Of a stretch of DNA of 64,000 nt, positions 39,801 to 46,983 are shown piece after piece. Source of the stretch: Halosimplex amylolyticum (lineage in GTDB: Archaea > Halobacteriota > Halobacteria > Halobacteriales > Haloarculaceae); assembly GCF_051414035.1 (NCBI RefSeq), contig NZ_JBLKNW010000001.1, forward strand, positions 186,001-250,000, written 5' to 3'. A program made the translations under genes and the position numbers. Below the pieces are notes generated by a model. The model was not told where the DNA came from, searched no databases, and was given only the letters and a program-made list of their open reading frames with translations. How positions within the stretch are numbered: position 1 is the stretch's first letter; every line of letters begins with the position of its first letter.

Positions 39801-40598
39801 TCACCCGTCGTGGTGTTCCGTGGCGGTCTCGTCGTGGTGGCCGTCGTCGTCGTGGTGTTCCGTGGCGGTCTCGTCGTGGTGGCCGTCGTCGTCGTGGTGT
39901 TCCGTGGCGGTCTCGTCGTGGTGGCCGTCGTCAGTGCTCGTTTCGTCGTGGGAGTGGCCGAGCATCTCGTTGGCCTTCGCGTTGAGGTCCCGGAGTTTCG
40001 TCTGTGCTGTTTCGGGAACCTCGTCGTGTGGTTGGGCCATGCCGGGCTGACCGTGGGGGTCCGGTTCGCCGACGACCACGCTCGCGATCATCCCGGTCGC
40101 CTCGTGGGGCACACAGCAGTAGTCGTAGACGCCTTCGGTCTCGAAGGTGTGTTCGAACGTCGCCCCCTGTTCCGTCATCGTCCCGCTGTCGAACGCGTTC
40201 GCGCCGTCGGGGATCCGACGCGGCCTGTCGTTCGCCGGGGCGTAGGCCGTCGCGGTGTGGGTCCCGCTGGTCAGGTTCCAGGTCACCGTGCCGCCCTCTT
40301 CGACCCAGACGACGTGTGGGTCGAAGTGCGTCCCGTCGTCGGTGGTCCGCATCTCGACAGTCACGCTCGCCGCCGGCTCGGTCGGTAACCCGCCGTGCTC
40401 GTGGTCGTGTCCGTCCTCGTGGTCGGCCGACTCGTCGTGATGCGTGTTCGTCTCGGCGTGGTGGCCGTCGTCCTCGGTCGTCGGGACTGACGTAGCCCCG
40501 TCGCTCGCCGTCGAGGTACTACAGCCCGCGAGCGTCGCGAGGACTGCGGCGCCGCCCGCTTCGATCACCTGTCGTCGCGTGGGAGTAGGCGTGTCCAT
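39801..40598 (-). CDS. Halocyanin-like blue-copper lipoprotein with His-rich tail
   Basis: A 265-residue secreted protein. The twin-arginine leader (TPTRRQVIEAGGAAVLATLAGC) has a lipobox with Cys26, so Tat export and lipid anchoring. A His/Asp-rich stretch (residues 45-70) precedes a type-1 copper domain with ligands His114 (SGTHTATAY) and the CVPHEATGM motif giving Cys162, His165 and Met170. The tail has three exact copies of the 14-residue unit DDGHHDETATEHHD. Halocyanins are mobile electron carriers on the outer membrane face; the His-rich segments may bind or buffer metal ions. Confidence 0.87.
   Translation of the reverse strand: MDTPTPTRRQVIEAGGAAVLATLAGCSTSTASDGATSVPTTEDDGHHAETNTHHDESADHEDGHDHEHGGLPTEPAASVTVEMRTTDDGTHFDPHVVWVEEGGTVTWNLTSGTHTATAYAPANDRPRRIPDGANAFDSGTMTEQGATFEHTFETEGVYDYCCVPHEATGMIASVVVGEPDPHGQPGMAQPHDEVPETAQTKLRDLNAKANEMLGHSHDETSTDDGHHDETATEHHDDDGHHDETATEHHDDDGHHDETATEHHDG
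39807..39932. repeat. Three 42-bp tandem repeats within the halocyanin gene
   Basis: Three direct copies of a 42-base unit, nearly or exactly identical, encode the His-rich 14-residue peptide repeat at the C terminus of the halocyanin-like protein. The repeats are in frame, so copy number can change without breaking the protein. Confidence 0.9.
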
Positions 40599-40712
40599 CG
40601 GGAGTCACCTCACAGTCGGAGAGAGGGACGACACCACGGTATAGCCCGCACCTGTTTTGCGCGTCTCGCAAACGAGGGGGCGCTTTAAGTATCTCGTCCG
40701 GCCTACAGTGGA

Positions 40713-41078
40713 GTGAGGCCTACCAAGGTGCCAGACGGCGTCGACTCGGATTCGGTGCTCTCGCTCCTCGGCGACGAGTACGTCCGGGAGATACTCTCGG
40801 CCACGAGCCGCGAGCGCCAGTCGGTCAAGGAACTCGCCGATCGGTGCGACGTGGCGCTGTCGACGGTGTATCGCCGTCTCGAAGAGATGGAAGCGTACGG
40901 GCTCGTCGCGGAAGAGACGGCGATCGCGCCGGACGGCAGTCACCACAGCGTCTACGTGGCGGCGGTCGACCACCTCGACGTCGAGGTCGACGACGGGCGT
41001 ATCGAGGTCGCGCTGACCTCGCATGACACGCCCTCCGAGCGGTTCACGCGGATCTGGGAGGACATCCGGGAGACCTGA
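40713..41078 (+). CDS. Winged-helix transcriptional regulator (ArsR-like)
   Basis: A 121-residue DNA-binding protein. Helices typical of ArsR/IclR-like wHTH: DSDSVLSLLGDEYVREILSA, SVKELADRCDVALSTVYRRL (recognition helix) and a wing ending SVYVAAVDHLDVEV. No metal-binding cysteines. GTG 40713 is about 29 bases after TTTAAGTA, a leaderless spacing; GTG 40728 is an alternative. It is followed after 2 bp by two small membrane proteins, a recurrent haloarchaeal arrangement. Confidence 0.85.
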   Translation: MRPTKVPDGVDSDSVLSLLGDEYVREILSATSRERQSVKELADRCDVALSTVYRRLEEMEAYGLVAEETAIAPDGSHHSVYVAAVDHLDVEVDDGRIEVALTSHDTPSERFTRIWEDIRET

Positions 41079-41080
41079 CA

Positions 41081-41440
41081 ATGCACATCGAACTCGTCAT
41101 CGCGAAGCTCGTCACGATGGGGCTCGGCTTCCTCATCGCGTACCAGGCGTACCGCGGCTATCGCGTCCACGGGAGCGAGCCGATGCTCTACGTGGCCGTC
41201 GGCTTCACCTTCATCAGTTTCGGCGCGGTCATCGAGGGCGTGCTCTTCGACGTCGTCGGCATGGACATCTTCCCGGCCAGCGCCATCCAGACCGGCATCG
41301 TCGCCGTCGGGATGGTCTTCATCCTCTACTCGCTGTACGGGCTCCAGCCGACCGCCGACCGCGCGGAGGGCGAGCGGACGGTCGCCGGGAACCGGTCGGT
41401 TCCCGGCGATCCCGACGGCGGTGACGGAAACAATGAGTGA
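41081..41440 (+). CDS. Small four-helix membrane protein (DUF7521-like)
   Basis: A 119-residue membrane protein with hydrophobic segments at about residues 5-22, 35-55 and 65-88 (LVTMGLGFLIAYQAYRGYRV, MLYVAVGFTFISFGAVIEGV, IQTGIVAVGMVFILYSLYG) and a polar tail. I recall this as DUF7521, usually next to an HTH regulator. It lies 2 bp after the regulator and overlaps a paralogue by eight bases. Its job is unknown. Confidence 0.75.
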   Translation: MHIELVIAKLVTMGLGFLIAYQAYRGYRVHGSEPMLYVAVGFTFISFGAVIEGVLFDVVGMDIFPASAIQTGIVAVGMVFILYSLYGLQPTADRAEGERTVAGNRSVPGDPDGGDGNNE

Positions 41441-41711
41441 CGCCGGCAGCACCGTGGTACTCACCGCAACCAGGGCGATCGTGTTCGCGCTCGGCGCGGC
41501 GACGACGCTCGTCAGCTACCGCGCCTACCGCGCGTCGGGGACGCGCTATCTTCGGGACGCCACCGCGGGGTTCGCGATCATCACTGTCGGCGTCCTCCTC
41601 GAGGGGCTCCTCTTCCAGTTGACGGCGCTCTCGCTCCCGCAGGTTCACATCGTCGAGTCCGTCGCCATCGGCGTCGGCTTCCTCGTCCTCCTGCGTTCGT
41701 TCCTCCGGTGA
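41433..41711 (+). CDS. Small membrane protein, DUF7521-like paralogue
   Basis: A 92-residue protein with the same layout as its upstream neighbour: LTATRAIVFALGAATTLVSY, YLRDATAGFAIITVGVLLEG and IVESVAIGVGFLVLLRSF. The matching YRAYR and GVLLEGLLF elements show a tandem duplication. ATG 41433 overlaps the previous stop; an in-frame GTG at 41421 is an alternative. Co-translated with the neighbour, possibly as a heteromer. Confidence 0.75.
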   Translation: MSDAGSTVVLTATRAIVFALGAATTLVSYRAYRASGTRYLRDATAGFAIITVGVLLEGLLFQLTALSLPQVHIVESVAIGVGFLVLLRSFLR

Positions 41712-41778
41712 CCGGCGTTCGGCCGCCGGCCCGGGTGTCGTCGTCTGTCGAGGGTGTCATCTGTCTCGGGTGTCGATC

Positions 41779-42591
41779 CTACCAGTTCCAGGGGCCGTGA
41801 TCGGCGTCGATCTCCCGGTGGCGCCGTTCGATGGAGTCGATGCGCTCGATGTCTTCGTCGTCCAGTTCGAGGTCCTGGGCGGCGAGGTTCTGCTCCATGT
41901 GCTCGCGGCTGCTCGCCTTCGGGATGGCGGCGACGTTGTCGTGCGAGAGGACCCACGCGAGGCTGACCTGGGCCGGCGTCGCATCGTGCTTCTCCGCCAC
42001 GTCCTGCACCTCGGGCGCTTCGAGCGCCGCGCCCTTCCCCAGCGGCGAGTACGCCACCAGCCAGTGGTCGTGCTCCTGGGCGTACTCGACCAGTTCCTCC
42101 TGTGGGAGGAGGGGATGCATCTCAACCTGGTGGGCGTACAGCGGCACGTCGAGGAACTCGCGGGCCTCGTCGAGGAGTTCGGGGGTGAAGTTCGAGAGGC
42201 CGACGTGTCGGGTCTTGCCCTCCTCGTAGGCGGCCTCGAACGCCGGCAGGACCTCCTCGTGGCTGTAGATACCGGAGGGCCAGTGGACGTACAGCAGGTC
42301 CACCGCGTCGACGCCGAGCCGGTCGAGACAGCCGTCGATGGCCTCGGGGACCTGCCCGGGTTCGGGCGGCACGTCGTGGTGGACGGTCTTCGTCGAGAGC
42401 CAGAGGTCGTCGCGGTCGACGCCGCTGTCCCGGATCCCCTGGCCGACGTACTGCTCGTTCTCGTAGACCTGTGCGGTGTCGACGTGGCGAAAGCCCACGT
42501 CGAGGGCGGTGCTGACGTTCTCGCGCCACTGGTCGCGGTTGTCGTCGGAGTACGTGCCGAGTCCGAGTCGCGGCAGAGAATCGAGCGGCAT
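41779..42591 (-). CDS. Aldo/keto reductase
   Basis: A 270-residue TIM-barrel oxidoreductase using NADP(H). The tetrad can be placed: Asp in RHVDTAQVYENE, Tyr in the same segment, Lys in LWLSTKTVH and His in LLYVHWPSG. SNF and QVEMHPLLPQEE are family-typical. Reaction: reduction of an aldehyde or ketone, substrate unknown. ATG 42591 gives the family start MPLDSLPRLGLGTYS, and a TCAAAC-like box lies upstream. Confidence 0.9.
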   Translation of the reverse strand: MPLDSLPRLGLGTYSDDNRDQWRENVSTALDVGFRHVDTAQVYENEQYVGQGIRDSGVDRDDLWLSTKTVHHDVPPEPGQVPEAIDGCLDRLGVDAVDLLYVHWPSGIYSHEEVLPAFEAAYEEGKTRHVGLSNFTPELLDEAREFLDVPLYAHQVEMHPLLPQEELVEYAQEHDHWLVAYSPLGKGAALEAPEVQDVAEKHDATPAQVSLAWVLSHDNVAAIPKASSREHMEQNLAAQDLELDDEDIERIDSIERRHREIDADHGPWNW

Positions 42592-42673
42592 AGCCCGGTG
42601 TTGTGGCGACGCCGGTTTGACTGTTCTGTCTACCGTCGGATCTTCCGGTTCTCGCGCCCGCACCGGCCCGCCC

Positions 42674-43831
42674 TCAGAGATACGGCGCGACCCCGGTCGC
42701 CTGCGCGAGCGTCAGCCCGCTCGCGAGCGCGCCGAGCAGGTAGCCGGCGATGGTGCCGCCGTTCAGCAACGGGAGTCCGGCGTGGGGGCGGCCCTTGAGG
42801 ACCATCCACAGCAGGACGACCAGTCCGGCGGCGGTCCCGACCATCGCCGTGAGGGCCGGGAGCGTCGCGGGGATCCCCAGCAGGTCGACCGTCGGGACGG
42901 TGTCGGGGGCGAAAAACGCCGCGCTCGCCACGAGGACGGTCGGGATCACCGCGTCGCCGAGGCCGATGAACAGCGCTTCCCGCTCGACGTCGAGGTCCCC
43001 GGCCTCTGCCTCGTCCTCCCAGACTGCCTCGCCGTCTCGACCGTTCGCTTCGGTTCGCCGTCCGTCCGAGCCGTCTGTCTCGACCGCTCGAGCGCGCTCG
43101 TCCGCATTCGCGTCCACGTCCACGTCCTCGTCCACGTCCGCACTCACTTCCGCGTCCGCTCGCTCGTCGTTCCCGCTTTCGTCCCCGTCGTCGCCGACGG
43201 GGTCGGGCAGCTCCCCGTCGAGGTACGAGTACGACAGCGACAGAGGGACGACGAGGACGATGGGGACTTTGAGGTCCATCACGCCGGAGGCGAGCGTGAG
43301 CATGTGCTCGGTGCCGTAGACGCTGATGGCGTCGTAGACGGCCAGCACGGTCAGGAGAATCAGTGCGGGGAGCACCCCGAAGCTGATCCCGAACAGCGCC
43401 GCGGCGCCGGCGCCCATCACGATCCCCGCGGCGTCGATGACGTACCACTCGGGGTGGAACCACAGGGCGAGTCCGAGGGCGGCGGCGCCGGCCCACGCGA
43501 CGGCGTTGAGTTCGACGGGGCCGACCGGCACCGTCACGACCGGCGGGACGAGCACGCGCAGGACGAACAGCCCGACGTACGCGCCGGTGCCGACGAGCAA
43601 CAGGCGCAGGATCCAGTCGACGCCGAAGCGGATGATCGCCAGCATGACGCCCGTCATCACGAGGATGAACGCCACGTAGACGAGGCTGTTCGTCGGGTTG
43701 TCCGGGTCCTCGACGGCCTGGTAGCCGGCGTCCTGGAACGGTCCGACCAGCGCGAGGGCGCCGAGTTGCACGAGCACGAAGATCCCGACGATTCCCCCCG
43801 AAGCGACGTACGCGCGCGTCCGCTGGTCCAT
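42674..43831 (-). CDS. Presenilin/signal-peptide-peptidase family intramembrane aspartyl protease
   Basis: A 385-residue protein with about nine membrane helices. The catalytic aspartates are in VYDAISVYG (Asp167) and IGLGDAVIP (Asp293), and a PAL-like motif appears as HAGLPLLNGG. Between the two catalytic helices is a ~75-residue cytoplasmic loop that is extremely acidic (residues 207-285). The family (A22B) cleaves membrane peptides within the bilayer. ATG 43831 sits 26 bases after a CTCAAACGGG box; GTG 43837 is an alternative two codons up. Confidence 0.88.
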   Translation of the reverse strand: MDQRTRAYVASGGIVGIFVLVQLGALALVGPFQDAGYQAVEDPDNPTNSLVYVAFILVMTGVMLAIIRFGVDWILRLLLVGTGAYVGLFVLRVLVPPVVTVPVGPVELNAVAWAGAAALGLALWFHPEWYVIDAAGIVMGAGAAALFGISFGVLPALILLTVLAVYDAISVYGTEHMLTLASGVMDLKVPIVLVVPLSLSYSYLDGELPDPVGDDGDESGNDERADAEVSADVDEDVDVDANADERARAVETDGSDGRRTEANGRDGEAVWEDEAEAGDLDVEREALFIGLGDAVIPTVLVASAAFFAPDTVPTVDLLGIPATLPALTAMVGTAAGLVVLLWMVLKGRPHAGLPLLNGGTIAGYLLGALASGLTLAQATGVAPYL

Positions 43832-43900
43832 GTGCACACCTCGCCCACGACCCGTTTGAGGGTTACGACGGGCCCGCGCGCCGTCGCGGCGACCCGGCGC

Positions 43901-44128
43901 TCACCGCGCGTACAGCGGCGTGCCGACGAGGGCGGGCGCATGCACGTCGTCGTCGGTAGTAACCGCGAGATACGGGCGGTCGACCGGGCCGAACACGTCC
44001 ACGACGCGGCCCAGGCCGTCGAGGTTCTCGTCGACGACCGGCGTGCCGATGTCGACGTGGTCGGCGTCCGGCGCGCGGACGATCGCGAGGTGCTGGGCGA
44101 TCCGGACGACCTCGCCGACGCGTCTCAC
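43901..44128 (-). CDS. gar1: H/ACA RNP protein Gar1
   Basis: A 75-residue Gar1-like beta-barrel, a component of H/ACA guide-RNA complexes that turn uridine into pseudouridine with Cbf5, Nop10 and L7Ae. Recognised by VRIAQHLAIVRAPDADHVDI, GTPVVDENLDGLGRVVDVFG and PYLAVTTDDDVH...LVGTPLYAR. The GTG at 44128 matches the family start. It lies 31 bp downstream of SRP19, an arrangement I recall from other haloarchaea. Confidence 0.9.
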   Translation of the reverse strand: MRRVGEVVRIAQHLAIVRAPDADHVDIGTPVVDENLDGLGRVVDVFGPVDRPYLAVTTDDDVHAPALVGTPLYAR

Positions 44129-44159
44129 GGAGGGGTCCCTCCGCGGTGGTCTGCGGCGT

Positions 44160-44438
44160 TCATTCGCGGATGACGTCCAGGTACGCGGCGACGGCCCCCA
44201 GGAGGTCGGACTTGCTCGCGTCGTCGGCGTCCTTGACGAGCACGCGCCCGCGGGGGTCGTACTCGCGAGGATACGTCTTGTCGCGCTCGATCACGGCGTC
44301 GTAGCCGACCTGCTGGACGGCCTGTGCGATCTCGTCGACCGTCGGCTCCGGGACCGCCAGATCCGCCGACACGCGACGCCCCTCGCTTCGAGTGCGGGTG
44401 GCGTCGAGCGCCGCCGGCCAGATGACGTTCTCGACCAT
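44160..44438 (-). CDS. srp19: Signal recognition particle protein SRP19
   Basis: A 92-residue RNA-binding protein that organises the SRP RNA so that SRP54 can bind. Motifs: MVENVIWPAALDATRTRSEG (family IWPxYlDaxrsrxeGR), EIAQAVQQVGYDAVIERDKTY and DPRGRVLVKDADDASKSDLL. A TTACGTAG box is about 27 bases before ATG 44438. It is followed by gar1 in the same orientation. Confidence 0.92.
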   Translation of the reverse strand: MVENVIWPAALDATRTRSEGRRVSADLAVPEPTVDEIAQAVQQVGYDAVIERDKTYPREYDPRGRVLVKDADDASKSDLLGAVAAYLDVIRE

Positions 44439-44599
44439 ACGCGGCCCTGAGAACCCGCCTACGTAAGGGTCTTTCCGGTCGGCGCGCCCTCCCGCGAAAA
44501 ACGTCCGGTTCGCGTCGGTCCTCTCGACGACCGCGTGACCGCCGTCCTATCGGTGTCGATGCGTGGTCGCCGTCCTCCCGACGACCGCGCTTCGCCGTC

Positions 44600-45820
44600 C
44601 TACCGGCGGCGACGCGTGAACAGCGCGCCGGCCAGCAGCGCGACGAGCGCGGTCGCGGCCGTGAAGCCGGGGCCGCCGTCACTGGTCGTCTCGGCGACCG
44701 GCGACTCGGTGTCGGTCGGCGTGGCGCCGGTCTCCGGCGTGGCCGTCGAGTCGCCCATCGAGGTCGTCCCGTCGGTAGCCGTCGGCGTCGCGGTCGGCGA
44801 CGGCGTCGGCGTCGTACAGGAGACCGGTTCCGGCGTCTCCGCGGCCGAGAAGTCGACGCTCTCGTAGGCCCCGGGGTGGAACGCCTGGGCCATCTTCTTC
44901 AGCGGCTGGACGTTCCGGGGCCCGTTCTGGCTCATGAAGTGGCGGTTCACCCGGACGATGTTGTCCTCCTGGACGGCCGTCGATTGGTTGAACGCGGCGG
45001 TCTTCGGCACCGTGCCGAACTTACCGTTCTGGATGATCCACTCGGGATCCTTCTGGGCGACGACCTCGTCGCTGAGCTGGCCGTACCCGTTAGTGGTGTT
45101 GATCTCGCCCGCGGCGATGTTGTCGCCGCCGGCCGCTTCGATCAGCTGCCCGATGAAGGTGTCTTCGCCGGAGGTCCACCCGCCACCGAGCGAGAAGAAC
45201 ACGCGGGGGTTCTCCTCCTCGCTCACGGCGTCGCGGACGGCCTGGACCTGCCCCTGCATCCGGGCGCTGACCTGTCCGGCCTCGTCGTAGTTACCGGTGA
45301 GTCGGCCGTATAGCTGGATCTTGGTGTAGACGTCTTCCAGGTTGTCGGGTCTCTCGAACCGGTAGACCGTCAGCCCGCTGTCGCGCAGGCTCTGGACGGT
45401 CTCGTTCGAGACGACGTTCGGCGCGAGCACGAGGTCCGGTTCGGCCCCGACGACCGCCTCGGTGATGACCGTCCCGTCGTCCTGCACGACGTCGGTCTTG
45501 CCCTCGGTGTCGTTCAGGTACCCCAGGTTGTAGTCCTGCGGCATCCCGACGACTTCGTCTTGCGCGCCGATGCTCCAGAGGATCTGTCCCGCACTCGGCG
45601 CGAGCGCGACGAGTCTGTCGGGGTCCTCTTCGATCGTTACCTCCGCTCCGGTCGCGTCGGTGAGCGTCATCGGATAGGTGCAGTGCGAGTCCGCGAGACC
45701 GCTCGCACTCGCGCTCGCTGCACCCGTTTCGGCACCCACACCCGCCGCCGGGGTCGCGACCGCCCCGAACGCGGTGACGAGCACCAGCGCGGCACCGACG
45801 ACTGCTGTCGCGTCTCTCAT
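44600..45820 (-). CDS. btuF: PGF-CTERM-anchored ABC substrate-binding protein (BtuF type)
   Basis: A 406-residue secreted binding protein. Signal peptide MRDATAVVGAALVLVTAFGA; periplasmic-binding-protein class III body (DRLVALAPSAGQILWSIGAQ, EAVVGAEPDLVLAPNVV, PRVFFSLGGGWTSGEDTFIG); Thr/Pro stalk (PTPSPTATPTATDG); PGF-CTERM anchor (DGGPGFTAATALVALLAGAL). It captures corrinoid or iron-siderophore for the divergent BtuCD-type transporter; cobalamin is preferred by analogy with haloarchaeal BtuF. ATG 45820 fits the signal peptide and lies about 29 bases from the shared AT-rich box. Confidence 0.87.
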   Translation of the reverse strand: MRDATAVVGAALVLVTAFGAVATPAAGVGAETGAASASASGLADSHCTYPMTLTDATGAEVTIEEDPDRLVALAPSAGQILWSIGAQDEVVGMPQDYNLGYLNDTEGKTDVVQDDGTVITEAVVGAEPDLVLAPNVVSNETVQSLRDSGLTVYRFERPDNLEDVYTKIQLYGRLTGNYDEAGQVSARMQGQVQAVRDAVSEEENPRVFFSLGGGWTSGEDTFIGQLIEAAGGDNIAAGEINTTNGYGQLSDEVVAQKDPEWIIQNGKFGTVPKTAAFNQSTAVQEDNIVRVNRHFMSQNGPRNVQPLKKMAQAFHPGAYESVDFSAAETPEPVSCTTPTPSPTATPTATDGTTSMGDSTATPETGATPTDTESPVAETTSDGGPGFTAATALVALLAGALFTRRRR

Positions 45821-45842
45821 GGCGTCTGTGGCTGTGCCTCTA

Positions 45843-45858
45843 TGCAATAAATACTTAC
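45843..45858. promoter_or_regulatory. Divergent promoter between btuF and btuC
   Basis: The AT-rich core GCAATAAATACTTA serves both directions: it is centred about 27 bases before ATG 45877 on the plus strand and about 29 bases before ATG 45820 on the minus strand. One regulator bound here could control importer and binding protein together. Confidence 0.65.
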
Positions 45859-45876
45859 CTACTGCAACCAGACTTG

Positions 45877-46983
45877 ATGACCATGAACGTGCGGACCAGG
45901 GCGGCCGGGTGGTCGGCGGGACTGACCGGACTGCTGATGGCGGTCGTCCTCGTGAGCGCGACGATCGGCCCCGTGACGGTCTCGCTCCCGGCGGTCGCGA
46001 AAGCCACCCTTAACGCCGTCGGGGTCCCCACCGGCGTCCGCCTCGCGAGCGGCACCGTCGCCTTCTTCGGCAGCGGGTTCTCCGTTCCGGTCCCGGACCT
46101 CTCCTACACGTACCTCTTCTCGTTCCCCCTCGATTCGACCGACGAGACCATCGTCCGGCGGATCCGCTTGCCCCGAATCGCCCTCGGGGCGACCGTCGGA
46201 CTCGCGCTGGCGTCGGCCGGGACGGTGATGCAGGGCTTCTTCCGCAACCCGATGGCCGACCCCTCGATCATCGGCGTCTCCTCGGGCGCCGCGGTCGGCG
46301 CCGTCGCCACGATCGCGCTGTCGTTCTCCGGGCCGTTCAGCATTCAGGCCGCCGCGTTCGTCGGCGCGGTCGTCACGGCCTTCGCCGTCTACGTCATCGC
46401 CACCGAGAGCGGGCGGACCCCCGTCGCGACCCTCCTCCTCGCCGGCGTCGCGATCCAGACGTTCCTCGGCGCGGTCGTCTCGTATCTCCTCCTGCAGGCC
46501 GGCGAGAGCCTCGAACAGGCGCTGTACTGGCTGATGGGGCGGCTCCACAACGCCGCGTGGTCGGACGTGGCCGTGACCCTCCCGGTGGCGCTGGCCTGTT
46601 TCGCGGTCCTCGTGGCGTACACGCGCGACCTGAACGTCCTCTTGCTCGGCGAGGAGGACGCCCACACGCTCGGGATCGAGGTCGAACGCACGAAGCGGAT
46701 CCTGCTCGCCGTGTCGAGCGTCGCCACGGCCGCGGCCGTGGCCGTCGCTGGAGCGATCGGCTTCGTCGGCCTCGTCGTCCCGCACATGATGCGTCTCGTC
46801 GTGGGGCCGGACCACCGGATCCTGCTCCCGACCAGCGCCATCGCGGGCGCCGCCTTCCTCGTCGCGACCGACACCGTCGCCCGCGCCGGCAGCGTCGAGG
46901 TCCCCGTCGGCATCGTCACCGCCGCGCTGGGCGCGCCCTTTTTCCTCTATCTCCTCCGGACGCGGGAGGTGCACTCGCTGTGA
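45877..46983 (+). CDS. btuC: FecCD/BtuC family ABC transporter permease
   Basis: A 368-residue membrane protein with about ten helices. Motifs typical of the family: RLPRIALGATVGLALASAGT, QGFFRNPMADPSIIGVSSGA, LLLAGVAIQTFLGAVVSYLL, YWLMGRLHNAAW, LLGEEDAHTLGIEVERTKR and FVGLVVPHMMRLVVGPDHR. It forms the import channel for corrinoids or siderophores. Starts TTG 45874, ATG 45877 and ATG 45883 are available; 45877 fits the TATA spacing. Its stop overlaps the ATPase GTG. Confidence 0.9.
   Translation: MTMNVRTRAAGWSAGLTGLLMAVVLVSATIGPVTVSLPAVAKATLNAVGVPTGVRLASGTVAFFGSGFSVPVPDLSYTYLFSFPLDSTDETIVRRIRLPRIALGATVGLALASAGTVMQGFFRNPMADPSIIGVSSGAAVGAVATIALSFSGPFSIQAAAFVGAVVTAFAVYVIATESGRTPVATLLLAGVAIQTFLGAVVSYLLLQAGESLEQALYWLMGRLHNAAWSDVAVTLPVALACFAVLVAYTRDLNVLLLGEEDAHTLGIEVERTKRILLAVSSVATAAAVAVAGAIGFVGLVVPHMMRLVVGPDHRILLPTSAIAGAAFLVATDTVARAGSVEVPVGIVTAALGAPFFLYLLRTREVHSL

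Noticed and set aside
39807..39932. CRISPR-like array
   Set aside because: Three adjacent 42-bp copies without spacers, in frame within a coding gene.
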